Positions 27,631 to 36,675 of a DNA stretch of 64,000 nucleotides are shown here, in pieces. The notes under the pieces are model-generated. The model was not told the DNA's origin. It did not search any database and saw only the letters and a program-made list of their open reading frames with translations. A program made the translations under genes and the position numbers. Origin of the DNA: Betaproteobacteria bacterium (GTDB lineage Bacteria > Pseudomonadota > Gammaproteobacteria > Burkholderiales > SG8-39); NCBI GenBank assembly GCA_016195915.1, contig JACPYS010000006.1:109085-173084 (forward strand), read 5' to 3'. Position 1 is the stretch's first letter. Each line of letters begins with the position of its first letter.

Positions 27631-29232
27631 TTATCGTTTTACCTTGTACCCTGCTTTCACCCTGTCCCACGTGTCCGTGGTGATCCCCTCTTCTCTCAGC
27701 TTGTATTTTTCGACCCGCAGCGTAGGCGTCTTGGGCAGCGTTTCCCGGAATTCCACATATCGGGGCACCGCAAAGTAGGCCATCCTATCCACGCACCAGG
27801 CCATCAATTCCTCCGGCGTCATCCGCTCTCCGGGCTTCACCACGACCGCTGCCTTGACGTCATCCTCGCTCAATTCGGATGGGACCGCGAACACCGCCAC
27901 GTCGAGCACTTTGGGATGGGCGCCTATCACCTGCTCCACCTCGAAAGAAGAAATGTTCTCGCCCCCCTTCCTGATGGCGTCCTTTTTGCGGTCCACGAAA
28001 TACAGGTAGCCATCGTCGTCGATGTAGCCGAAGTCCCCGGTGTGGTACCACATGTTCCTGAAGACGTTTACCGTGGCATCCGCCATGTTGTGGTAACGGT
28101 CCATCTGGGAATAGGGCACTTTTCCCCTCGCCACGATCTCACCGGGCGAATTGCGGGGACTTTCGAGGTCGTGATCGTCGAAGATCGCCACGTCGTAGAT
28201 GCTCAGCGCTTTCCCGCAGCTACCGGGCTTGATGTCTTCGTCAACGGGCGAGATCGTGACGATCCCTGTTTCCGTCGTCCCGTACATGGTGACCAGCTTG
28301 ACGCCGAATCGCTTCTGAAATTCCTTGAATTCGGGTATCACCGGCGCGGCGGCCATGATCTTCATGGAGTGGTCCGCATCGTCCGGTTTCGGCGGCTGCC
28401 TCCATAACAGTGGAAAGATGGAGCCGATCACATTCGTATGGGTCGCACCATAGGTCCTGATCTCGTCCCAGAACGTGGTAACGCTGAACCTCGTCCCCAT
28501 CGCATACCTGGCCTCTACCGTCATCGCGGCGACGGCGGCCAGCATCGAAGCGTTAGCATGAAACAGCGGCAGGCACGAATACAGCACGCTGCTTTCGTCG
28601 TACCGAAGGTGCTCGCTCCATTGGCGGGCACCGAGGCAATAGTGGGCATGGCTCAGGACAGCCCCTTTCGAGGGTCCCGTCGTTCCGGACGTATACAGGA
28701 TCAGTAACGGGTCGTAGAAATGGACCTCCGAGGGAGGATTTTCCGGAGATCCAGCATACATTTCTACAAAACTTCTCACGCTAAAGCGGGGAGAAAACGC
28801 GATCTGTCCGGGGGAATAATCCGGCACGACGATGATGATCTCGATGTTCCTGATGTCATCCTGGATGAAGACCACGCGATCAGCCAGATCCGCATCCACG
28901 ACAATCACCGATGCACCGGAATTTTCCGTGACATAGCGGAGCAGGTTCCCCTTGAGGGCGTGGTTTATGGGCACCCCGACCGCTCCAATCTTCGACAGGG
29001 CGTACCAGGTATTGAGGAATTCAACCGAGTTGGCCATGATCATGCAGACCCTGTCGCCCTTTTTTACGCCCAAATTGATGAGCGAATTGGCAACGCGGTT
29101 TACGTTCTCGTTCATCTCCCGGTAGGTGATCTTCCGGTCCTGGTGGAGAAGATAGAGCTTCTCCCCGATGGTTCTCGCCTTGTCCTCCAACAGGTACCCG
29201 ATCGTCCTGTGTTCAAACCCGTACTCTTTCAC
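27631..29232 (-). CDS. AMP-dependent acyl-CoA synthetase (CaiC-like)
   Basis: This 533-residue ANL ligase has P-loop LLILYTSGTTGPSKGAV near residue 180, TMYGTTETG near 325, YHTGDFGYIDDDGYLYF near 420 and the adenylation Lys region PKTPTLRVEKYKLR near 515. The overall pattern resembles crotonobetaine/carnitine-CoA ligases and related carboxylate ligases. Codon use is more AT-rich than in the surrounding genes, in line with a transferred cluster. It probably activates the acid whose CoA ester the adjoining B12 mutase rearranges. Confidence 0.88.
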   Translation of the reverse strand: MKEYGFEHRTIGYLLEDKARTIGEKLYLLHQDRKITYREMNENVNRVANSLINLGVKKGDRVCMIMANSVEFLNTWYALSKIGAVGVPINHALKGNLLRYVTENSGASVIVVDADLADRVVFIQDDIRNIEIIIVVPDYSPGQIAFSPRFSVRSFVEMYAGSPENPPSEVHFYDPLLILYTSGTTGPSKGAVLSHAHYCLGARQWSEHLRYDESSVLYSCLPLFHANASMLAAVAAMTVEARYAMGTRFSVTTFWDEIRTYGATHTNVIGSIFPLLWRQPPKPDDADHSMKIMAAAPVIPEFKEFQKRFGVKLVTMYGTTETGIVTISPVDEDIKPGSCGKALSIYDVAIFDDHDLESPRNSPGEIVARGKVPYSQMDRYHNMADATVNVFRNMWYHTGDFGYIDDDGYLYFVDRKKDAIRKGGENISSFEVEQVIGAHPKVLDVAVFAVPSELSEDDVKAAVVVKPGERMTPEELMAWCVDRMAYFAVPRYVEFRETLPKTPTLRVEKYKLREEGITTDTWDRVKAGYKVKR

Positions 29233-29271
29233 GAGACAGATCCCTCCCTTGAAGCGTGAGTTACGGTCAAC

Positions 29272-29679
29272 TCACTGGCGGATTTCTCGCGCTACTGTTC
29301 TATGAACAAAGTCAATGATGTCGGTTGTTTCCGCCCCGGGAGTGAATATCTCCGCCACGCCCATCTCCTTGAGCTTGAGGATATCGTTCGCCGGGATGAT
29401 TCCGCCCGCAAACACGAATATGTCGTCTGAGTTCTTGTCTTTCAGCAACTTCAACACCTTCGGAATGAGCGTCATATGGGCCCCGGACAGGATGCTCAAA
29501 CCGATCCCGTCGACACTCTCCTGCACCGCTGCCGAAACCACGCGTTCAGGAGTTTGATGGAGTCCGGTGTAAATGACCTCCATTCCCGCCTCGCTGAGCG
29601 CGCGCGCCACTATTTTCGCCCCCCGATCATGTCCATCCAGGCCTGGCTTTGCAATCAGAATTCGAATTCTTCTGTTCAT
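29272..29679 (-). CDS. B12-binding subunit of acyl-CoA mutase (small subunit)
   Basis: This 135-residue stand-alone cobalamin domain has the DxHxxG lower-ligand motif in [14 protein letters not shown] at residue 13, then [10 protein letters not shown] and [12 protein letters not shown]. It pairs with the large subunit encoded 12 bases upstream to form an acyl-CoA mutase in two chains, as in archaeal-type mutases and many isobutyryl/2-hydroxyisobutyryl mutases. Low GC matches its cluster mates. Confidence 0.93.
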   Translation of the reverse strand: MNRRIRILIAKPGLDGHDRGAKIVARALSEAGMEVIYTGLHQTPERVVSAAVQESVDGIGLSILSGAHMTLIPKVLKLLKDKNSDDIFVFAGGIIPANDILKLKEMGVAEIFTPGAETTDIIDFVHRTVAREIRQ

Positions 29680-29691
29680 CTCCCGCCCGCC

Positions 29692-31374
29692 CTAGAAATA
29701 GGTTTTCCCAGCCACATATTCCCCGTACACGTCCCGCATCACCTGGCTGATCTCCCCGACGGTCGCATACAGCTTGACGGCTTCAAATACCGATGGAACC
29801 ACATTCTGGTTCGCTTCGGCGGCCCTGCGGACCTCATCCAGCGCTCGTCCGACGGCCGGGTTATTCCGCTCTTTCCTGAAGCTCTGAAGGCGCGCCACTA
29901 CTTTTTGTTCAGCATCCGGATCGTATTTGAGAGGTGTCAGCTTGATCTCTTCTTTGACCTTGAATTCGTTCACGCCCACGACGATCCGCTCTTTCCTCTC
30001 GATCTCCCGTTGAAGCTGATAGGAGGCGGCCGCGATCTCGGATTGATAGAAGCCTTGTTCAATTGCCTTCACAGCGCCGCCCATGGAATCTATCTTCTTC
30101 AGATACTCCCATACCCCTTCTTCGAGCCGGTTGGTGAGCGCTTCCACGTAGTAGGAACCCCCCAGGGGGTCCACCGTATCGGTGATGCCTACCTCGTGAG
30201 CGAGAATCTGCTGCGTTCTTATCGCCAGCTGTGCCGCCTCTTCCGACGGCGTCTGAAATGATTCATCCATTGAGGAGAGGTACGGGAACTGCACACCTCC
30301 GAGAATGGCGGACAAAGCGGCAACCGTGATGCGCACGATATTATTCATCGGCTGCTGGGCGGTGAGCGTACTTCCCGCCGTGTAGAGATGGATCTTCGCT
30401 TTCAGCGTCTTCGGGTCCCTGCTGCCGTAGCGTTCGCTCATGACCCTGGCCCAGATGCGTCTGAAGGCCCTGAATTTCGCGCTTTCCTCGAACAAATCGA
30501 GGTGCGCGGAAAAATGGAACTGGAACTGGTGAACAAAATCATCGGGGCGGAATCCCCTCTTGATCATCTCTTCGATGTAGGCCAGGGCGTCTGCGACTGT
30601 AAATGCCAGCTCCTGCATCGCGGTACCGCCGGCGTCCCTGAAATGGTAGCCGCATACCATCAGGGGGAGCCAGTTGGGGAAATTGCGCGCACAGTGTTCG
30701 AGAACGTCTATGGAGAGTTTCAGGCCGGACGGAACGGGAAGAAAATAAGCGCCCCGCGCGACATATTCCTTCAGGATATCGTTTTGGAGAAAGCCGATAA
30801 ATGCGGTGGGAGGTACCTTCTGTTGTTCGGCTAAAGCCATGAACCAGGACAGTGCCATGGGGCCGATGGCATTGGCGAGGGTGCCGATCAACCGCACGGA
30901 GTCAAGCGGGATATCGCCAAAGATGATCTCCATATCCCGGAGGGAATTGACCGCAACTCCCGTCTTGCCCACTTCGCCTTCCGCCATGGGTTCGTCGGAA
31001 CCGTAGCCCATCTGCGTCGGGAGATCGAGCGCAAGCGTAAAGGCCGTAATTCCCTTGCTCAACAGATATTTGAATCTCCGGTTGGTTTCTTCCGGGGAAC
31101 CAAAGCCTCCGTACTGTCCGATGAGCCAGAGATTTTCCCGGTACATGCCCGGTTCAATGCCCCGCGTGTACGGATACTCTCCAGGGAAATTGAGATCCTT
31201 CAAGTAGTCGAAGCCTGCCTCCTCCAGGTCGAGAGGGGTGTAGACACGCTTGACGGGGATCTTCGACCTGGTGAAAAACTGCTCCTTTCGCTCCTTCACT
31301 CCCCTTTTTTCAACATCGGCTTCCCACGTGTCCTGCGTCTGCTTTAGCAGCCCCATCTGTTCTTTGCCGATCAT
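29692..31374 (-). CDS. Acyl-CoA mutase large subunit (methylmalonyl-CoA mutase-like)
   Basis: This 560-residue TIM-barrel subunit belongs to the B12-dependent acyl-CoA mutases. It has LWLIGQYGGFGSPEETN near residue 85 and AFTLALDLPTQMGYGSDEP, and ILKEYVARGAYFLP near 200. The Tyr (QYGGFG) and Arg (VARGA) line up with Tyr89 and Arg207 of propionibacterial methylmalonyl-CoA mutase, which hold the substrate carboxylate, and CGYHFRDAGG keeps the His. A malonyl-type dicarboxylic substrate is therefore likely, but the pocket flanks differ from true methylmalonyl mutase. It overlaps meaB by 4 bases. Confidence 0.92.
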   Translation of the reverse strand: MIGKEQMGLLKQTQDTWEADVEKRGVKERKEQFFTRSKIPVKRVYTPLDLEEAGFDYLKDLNFPGEYPYTRGIEPGMYRENLWLIGQYGGFGSPEETNRRFKYLLSKGITAFTLALDLPTQMGYGSDEPMAEGEVGKTGVAVNSLRDMEIIFGDIPLDSVRLIGTLANAIGPMALSWFMALAEQQKVPPTAFIGFLQNDILKEYVARGAYFLPVPSGLKLSIDVLEHCARNFPNWLPLMVCGYHFRDAGGTAMQELAFTVADALAYIEEMIKRGFRPDDFVHQFQFHFSAHLDLFEESAKFRAFRRIWARVMSERYGSRDPKTLKAKIHLYTAGSTLTAQQPMNNIVRITVAALSAILGGVQFPYLSSMDESFQTPSEEAAQLAIRTQQILAHEVGITDTVDPLGGSYYVEALTNRLEEGVWEYLKKIDSMGGAVKAIEQGFYQSEIAAASYQLQREIERKERIVVGVNEFKVKEEIKLTPLKYDPDAEQKVVARLQSFRKERNNPAVGRALDEVRRAAEANQNVVPSVFEAVKLYATVGEISQVMRDVYGEYVAGKTYF

Positions 31375-32375
31375 TTTTCTTCTCCCAGCCTTGCCCCAAC
31401 CGGTGGATTGGATTCCGAGGCAGACCCACCAGAAAGGGGACCGAACCGTTGCGCCAGAATTTCCTCCACGGCACTGTACGGATCCTTCCTGCGGTTCGCC
31501 ATCTCCTCCATGATCTCGCGGAACCTCCCGTTCACCTCGAGATGGCCGAACACCTCGGCAAAAAGACGTTCCTTTAGAAGTTCCAGAAAAATCCTGGCAT
31601 TCTTTTCCTCGAATAAATGGCGGATCATGCCGGAGCGATGCAGATACGCCCCGTGCTCCTCGATTTCGCCGAGGAGTTCCTCAATGCCGATATTGCGGCT
31701 CGCCACGGTCTTCAATACCTTCGGCTGCCAGGCGCGATCCTTGTCGGGATCCATTTCGAGCCTGGCGGTCAGCTCATGCACGGTATGGTCGGCGTCGTCG
31801 CGGTCGGCTTTGTTGACCACAAAGACATCGCCGATTTCCAGTATTCCCGCCTTGATGGCCTGAATGTCGTCACCGAGGCCGGGCACCATAACCACCACCG
31901 TGGTATGCGCCATGCGGGCAATATCGATCTCGTCCTGGCCCACCCCTACAGTCTCGATGATGATCACATCCGTTCCCATGGCGTCCAGAACATTGACGAC
32001 GTCGCCGGTAGCGCGGGACACGCCCCCCAGATTGCCGCGGGTTGCCATACTCCGGATAAATACCCCTGCATCCTCGGCATGGCGGTTCATGCGGATGCGG
32101 TCCCCGAGGATGGCACCGCCGGTAAAAGTGCTGCTGGGGTCAACGGCCACGATCCCGACCTTTTTTTCGTGCCGGCGATACAGTGCGGTCAGCTGATCGA
32201 CCAATGTTGACTTGCCCGCCCCGGACGGACCGGTAATGCCAATGATGGAGGCATTCCCGGTATGGGGATAGAGTAGTTTCAGTTCCTCGACCGCGCTCTT
32301 GAAACCGTCGTCTATATCGCGCATCAAACGCGCCGCGGCGCGTATTTCTCCCTGCAAAATGCGCTCCGCGAGCAC
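31371..32375 (-). CDS. meaB: MeaB-like G-protein chaperone of B12 mutase
   Basis: This GTPase of about 334 residues loads and protects adenosylcobalamin-dependent mutases. It has Walker A ITGPSGAGKSTLVDQL, VDPSSTFTGGAILGDRIRM, the switch-region ETVGVGQDEIDI and the base motif VVNKADRDDADH. The chosen start is a GTG preceded by AGAGG with 8 bases of spacing; longer frames run over the divergent gene's promoter. First gene of the low-GC mutase cluster, so it presumably serves this mutase and perhaps the second mutase near 48 kb. Confidence 0.9.
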   Translation of the reverse strand: MLAERILQGEIRAAARLMRDIDDGFKSAVEELKLLYPHTGNASIIGITGPSGAGKSTLVDQLTALYRRHEKKVGIVAVDPSSTFTGGAILGDRIRMNRHAEDAGVFIRSMATRGNLGGVSRATGDVVNVLDAMGTDVIIIETVGVGQDEIDIARMAHTTVVVMVPGLGDDIQAIKAGILEIGDVFVVNKADRDDADHTVHELTARLEMDPDKDRAWQPKVLKTVASRNIGIEELLGEIEEHGAYLHRSGMIRHLFEEKNARIFLELLKERLFAEVFGHLEVNGRFREIMEEMANRRKDPYSAVEEILAQRFGPLSGGSASESNPPVGARLGEEK

Positions 32376-32517
32376 CAGTGCGACCTCTTGCCTTCCTGAG
32401 ACCTCGTCATTCTGCTCTTCCGCTCCCCGGTCGCGAAGCGCGACCGTATAATTAGATCGCGTGGCGTTGCGCCGCAGCAACGCGCGCGGCACCCATCGAG
32501 CGCACGGGAAATTGAAC

Positions 32518-33519
32518 ATGCGGGCAGTCTGGTTTGAGCGCAACGGACCGGCGCAGGAGGTGCTGATGGTCGGCGAGATGCCGGATCCGCTGCCGGGCGA
32601 AGGGGAGGTGCGCGTGCGCATCGCCTATTCCGGCGTCAATCCCACCGACGTGAAACGTCGCGCAGGTGTGACCGTCAAACTCGCGTATCCGCGCTCCATT
32701 CCCAATATGGACGGCAGCGGCGTGATCGATTGCGTCGGTCCGGGCGTCGATACGGCACGCGAGGGCGAGCGCGTCTGGCTCCACGGCACCGCCTACCAGC
32801 GGCCTTTCGGCACTGCGGCCGAGTATGCGGTAACGCCCGCCGATCGCGCGCATCCGTTACCGGAGGGCGTGTCCTTAGCCGTTGGCGCCAGCCTCGGCGT
32901 GCCGGCAATGACCGCGCATCGCGCGGTGTTTGGCGCGGGGCAAGTAAAGGGGAAGACCGTACTCGTCACCGGCGGCGCGGGCGCTGTGGGCTGTTACGCG
33001 GTCCAACTGGCAAAATGGGGCGGGGCGAAGGTCCTTGCCAGCGTAAGTTCGGGCGACAAAGCACGCCTCGCTGCCGCGGCCGGCGCCGATGCGGTAATCG
33101 ATTACCGGCGAGACGATGTCGCGCAAGCGGTAATGGCGGCAACCCAAGGCGAAGGCGTCGACCATATCGTCGAGGTCAATTTCGCCGCCAATCTCGCCGC
33201 GACACTCACCGTGCTCAAGACCAATGGCTCGATCGCAACCTACGACTCGATGTCCAATCCCCAGCCGGTTATTCCTTTCCACCGGTTGATGCACAAGAAC
33301 GTGCGCCTGCTGTGGGTGGGGGTGTACGAGATGCCGCGCGCGGCGATGGACGAGGCCGTACGCGACATCACGTCCTGGTTGACGCAGGGGCCGTTCACGC
33401 CGCTGCCCGCGCACAAATTTCCTCTCGATCGTTTGGCCGATGCGCATATCGCCGTCGAGCGCTCGGCAGTCGGCAAGGTCCTCGTCGAGATCGGCGGGGA
33501 AAACACCGCAGCGGGATAG
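32518..33519 (+). CDS. Zinc-independent medium-chain dehydrogenase (NADPH:quinone reductase-like)
   Basis: This 333-residue MDR-superfamily oxidoreductase has a GroES-like N-terminal domain (YSGVNPTDVKRRAG) and a Rossmann segment VLVTGGAGAVGCYAVQLAKW near residue 150. The structural and catalytic zinc cysteines are absent, placing it with quinone oxidoreductase/enoyl reductase types. The start was set at the ATG giving MRAVWFERNG. It is divergent from meaB and convergent with the TRAP transporter genes, so it may stand alone. Confidence 0.9.
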   Translation: MRAVWFERNGPAQEVLMVGEMPDPLPGEGEVRVRIAYSGVNPTDVKRRAGVTVKLAYPRSIPNMDGSGVIDCVGPGVDTAREGERVWLHGTAYQRPFGTAAEYAVTPADRAHPLPEGVSLAVGASLGVPAMTAHRAVFGAGQVKGKTVLVTGGAGAVGCYAVQLAKWGGAKVLASVSSGDKARLAAAAGADAVIDYRRDDVAQAVMAATQGEGVDHIVEVNFAANLAATLTVLKTNGSIATYDSMSNPQPVIPFHRLMHKNVRLLWVGVYEMPRAAMDEAVRDITSWLTQGPFTPLPAHKFPLDRLADAHIAVERSAVGKVLVEIGGENTAAG

Positions 33520-33524
33520 TGTTG

Positions 33525-34841
33525 TCAGCCCATCGTCTTGGGCAGCCAGAGGGAGATTTGGGGAAAGGCGATCAGCAAGGTCATGATCACGACTTCGCAG
33601 GCGAGAAACCAGAAGCAGCCGCGGAAGATCGTCTCCAGCGGGATCGCATCGCCGACTGCGTTTTTCACCACGTAGACGTTGAAACCCACCGGCGGCGTAA
33701 GCATGCCGATCTCGACGTACTTGACCACCAGGACGCCGAGCCACACCAGATCGAGCTTCAGGGCGGCGAACATCGGCACGAACACCGGGATGGTGATGAG
33801 CAGGATTCCAAGCGGATCGAGGAACATGCCAAGGATCAGATAAATGACCGAAATGGCGATCACCAGCAGCAGGGGATCGAGTGCCCAGCTCCCGATCGTC
33901 TCCGCCATCAGCGTCGATACGCCGGCGAGCGCAAGGAACTTGGTGTACATCACCGCACCCATGCCGACGAAAAAAATCTGCGCGGTGGTGGACATCGAAT
34001 CCTTCAGGCTCTCGAGCAACTTGGCGAACGGAAACGTCCGCCGGATGAAGCCGAGCAGCATGGCGAGGAAGGCGCCGCCGGCGCCGGCCTCGGTCGGCGT
34101 GACCACCCCGGCGTAGAGGCCGCCGATGATCCCCATGATCAGCGCGATGAGCGGCCACACCTGTTTCACTGACTCCCGGCGCTCGTGCAGCAGGGCCCGA
34201 CGGTCGGCGAACTCAATGGGCGGCGCAAGCGATGGATCGAGCCTGCAGCGGACGATGATCATCACGGTGTATATCGCGGCCGTCAGAAGGCCGGGCATGA
34301 TCCCGGCAATCAGCAGCTTGACGATCGAGACCTCGGCGAAAATGCCGTACAGGACGAACAGGATGCTGGGCGGAATCAAGGCCGCGAGCGTGCCGGCGCT
34401 GGCCACGACACCCGTCGCAAGCCCCTTGTCGTAGCCGTGCTTCAACATCTCCGGGATGGCGAGCCGTGCCATCGCCGCCGCCGCGGCAATGCTCGAGCCG
34501 CAGGCCGCCGCGAATCCGGCGCAAGCGGCGTTTGTCGCCACCGCGAGGCCGCCGGGCAAAGCACCCAACCAGGCGCGGGCCGCCCGGAACAGCGATGCAC
34601 TGATCCCCGAATTGTTGGCGACGGAACCCATGAGCAGAAACATCGGGATCGCGGTCAGCTCCCAGTTCGCCGAAAAAACGAACGGTACCTCCCGCACGAC
34701 GCTCAGCGCGACCTCCAGGTTGCGCATGTACCAGAAGCCGGCGAACGAAACGCCGCCAAGCGCCACCCCGATCGGCACGCGCAGAGCGATGAGGACCAGA
34801 ATCGCGGTAAGACTGAGAAGCGACAGCGAAAGCGTGCTCAT
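33525..34841 (-). CDS. dctM: TRAP transporter large permease, DctM family
   Basis: This 438-residue membrane protein has about twelve hydrophobic segments, beginning with LTAILVLIALRVPIGVALGG. Typical DctM stretches are AIPMFLLMGSVANNSGIS, AACGSSIAAAAAMA, IPPSILFVLYGIFAEVSI and LTPPVGFNVYVVKNA. It forms the ion-driven channel with DctQ for the solute bound by DctP. The start overlaps the dctQ stop by 4 bases. All three TRAP genes are present and intact. Confidence 0.95.
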   Translation of the reverse strand: MSTLSLSLLSLTAILVLIALRVPIGVALGGVSFAGFWYMRNLEVALSVVREVPFVFSANWELTAIPMFLLMGSVANNSGISASLFRAARAWLGALPGGLAVATNAACAGFAAACGSSIAAAAAMARLAIPEMLKHGYDKGLATGVVASAGTLAALIPPSILFVLYGIFAEVSIVKLLIAGIMPGLLTAAIYTVMIIVRCRLDPSLAPPIEFADRRALLHERRESVKQVWPLIALIMGIIGGLYAGVVTPTEAGAGGAFLAMLLGFIRRTFPFAKLLESLKDSMSTTAQIFFVGMGAVMYTKFLALAGVSTLMAETIGSWALDPLLLVIAISVIYLILGMFLDPLGILLITIPVFVPMFAALKLDLVWLGVLVVKYVEIGMLTPPVGFNVYVVKNAVGDAIPLETIFRGCFWFLACEVVIMTLLIAFPQISLWLPKTMG

Positions 34842-35350
34842 CCTCGCCGCGCTGCGTGCGCGGCGTCCGACACCACGCGAAGGATCAGATAGAGAACCAT
34901 CAAGCCTCCGGCGATCGGCAGCATCCACCGGCTCGGCCAGACCGGAATGAACCGGCCGGCGGCCTCCCATACTTCGCCGGCCCGCGTCTGCTGGATTGCC
35001 CGCAGGCAGGTCTGCCAGGTGAATAGCGACACGTAGGCGATGGTAACGATCTTGACCAGGATATCGAGCCACTCGTTGAACCGCTGCGGCGCAGCCCGCG
35101 TGAAGAGCTCAACCATGATGTGGCCGTCGCTGCGTGCGATCCACGCCCACGGCAGATAGGCCGCCGCGACCATGTAATAGGCAGAGACGATTTCGGTGGT
35201 GCCCGCGAATGGCCGGTTGAATACGGTGCGGCCGGTTACATCGACGGTGACGTGCAACATCATGAGAAACCCGGCCACCAGTGCCAGCCAAAGCATGAGC
35301 CGGATCGGCGCCTCGATCCGCTTGAGCAGTCTGTCCACCACCTCGATCAT
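34838..35350 (-). CDS. dctQ: TRAP transporter small permease, DctQ family
   Basis: This 170-residue protein has four membrane segments (LMLWLALVAGFLMMLHVTV, AYYMVAAAYLPWAWIA, ILVKIVTIAYVSLFTWQTC and MLPIAGGLMVLYLILRVV). The RTVFNRPFAGTTEIVSAYY segment is typical of DctQ. The start was set at the ATG preceded by AGGA with six bases of spacing. It sits between dctP and dctM in the usual order. Confidence 0.92.
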   Translation of the reverse strand: MIEVVDRLLKRIEAPIRLMLWLALVAGFLMMLHVTVDVTGRTVFNRPFAGTTEIVSAYYMVAAAYLPWAWIARSDGHIMVELFTRAAPQRFNEWLDILVKIVTIAYVSLFTWQTCLRAIQQTRAGEVWEAAGRFIPVWPSRWMLPIAGGLMVLYLILRVVSDAAHAARRG

Positions 35351-35436
35351 CGCGCGTCCTGCCGGCCTCCGGGTCATCGATCGGCGCAGGCCGCGGCAGA
35401 CAGAACGCCGCGGCCTCCCGTTACACTGCCAACGCG

Positions 35437-36567
35437 TCACATCTTGTTCGGGTCGACCTTGTCGTAGATCTCCCGCTGGATCGCGGCGGCGAACTTGTCG
35501 ATGTCGCGGCCGATGCCCTTCGACAGCACCGCCCACTTCTTGCGCGCCGCTGCATAAGCATCGATGATTGCCGCCGGGTCCGGGACACCGAACTGCTTCG
35601 CGTTATCGATGTTGCGCTGGCGCATCACCGGTTCGTATTTCGATACCAGCGCGTCGAACTCCTGCTTGTTGGCCTTGACGATGCTGAGTCCCTTGGTCCG
35701 CTGCAACTCCTTGAAGATCTCGTCGTTTTCAATCACGAACTGCCCCAGCGCCAGGTCGGCGCTCACATACGAGGCGGCCTTGAGGTGAATTTTCTTCTGT
35801 TCGGGCGTCATCTTGTTCCATACGTCGCGGTTGAGCATCATGCCGATGGGGGGGCCGGTCATGCCAAGCGGATGGTCGGTGACGTTCTTGATGAAGTCAG
35901 CGTAGCCGAAAATCTTCAGCCATCCGTACACGCCGAACTGGCATTCCAATCCGCCGCGCTGCAGCAGGCCGACCGCCTCGACCAGCGTCGCCGCGACCGG
36001 GACTGCGTCGGCCAATCTCAACAGCTCGACATAACCGGCCGTAGCTCGCACCCGCTTGCCCTTCAGATCCGCGAGCGACCTGACCGGTTCGCGGCATGTC
36101 AGGTAATACGGAGAGCTGGTCCAGCCCGAGAGCGCGACGGCGTTGATTTTCTTGTATTCCGCGATGCACGACGGGCAATTCAGAGTGGCGGTCTCCACCG
36201 CCGCCCCGCTCGCCGCGACAACGTCGTCGCCGAAGATCACAGTACTGTAGATCGTGTTGAGCGAGGGAATCAGGTTGGGAACGTAGCTCGAGATCCCCAT
36301 GCCCCCCGCCATCAGGCCGGACTTGACCGCTTCGAACGTCGCCTTCGGATCGGCGAGCTGGCCGCCCGGGACCAGTTTCCAGGTGATGGCGCCGTTCGTG
36401 TCCTTGGCGATGGTGGCGAACACCTTAGGCAGCGACACGCGGTTGATGTACTCGCCCGCCGGGAGCCAGGAGCCGTAGATCAGTTCCTCGGCGGGTGCCG
36501 GGCTGCTCGCGACCAGCGCGCCCGCCAGCGCACTCGCCGCAATCGAAAATACGCGTTTAATGGTCAT
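35437..36567 (-). CDS. dctP: TRAP transporter periplasmic solute-binding protein, DctP family
   Basis: This 376-residue exported protein has a signal peptide (MTIKRVFSIAASALAGALVA, cleaved near APA-E). The GGQLADPKATFEAVKSGLMAGG region and DLKGKRVRATAGYVELLRL (near residue 170, holding the conserved carboxylate-binding Arg) are DctP-family landmarks. The start was set at the ATG with GGAG six bases upstream. It is divergent from the MetE-like and flavoprotein genes, which probably act on the imported organic acid. Confidence 0.93.
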   Translation of the reverse strand: MTIKRVFSIAASALAGALVASSPAPAEELIYGSWLPAGEYINRVSLPKVFATIAKDTNGAITWKLVPGGQLADPKATFEAVKSGLMAGGMGISSYVPNLIPSLNTIYSTVIFGDDVVAASGAAVETATLNCPSCIAEYKKINAVALSGWTSSPYYLTCREPVRSLADLKGKRVRATAGYVELLRLADAVPVAATLVEAVGLLQRGGLECQFGVYGWLKIFGYADFIKNVTDHPLGMTGPPIGMMLNRDVWNKMTPEQKKIHLKAASYVSADLALGQFVIENDEIFKELQRTKGLSIVKANKQEFDALVSKYEPVMRQRNIDNAKQFGVPDPAAIIDAYAAARKKWAVLSKGIGRDIDKFAAAIQREIYDKVDPNKM

Positions 36568-36675
36568 CGGCGTCTCCTTCACACTTGATCACTTGATGGA
36601 CAGGATTGACTGCGCACTCGAATTCATCTGCGACGCTGGAGCGTACGATACCACTTTTCGATTGGGGGAAAGCAC

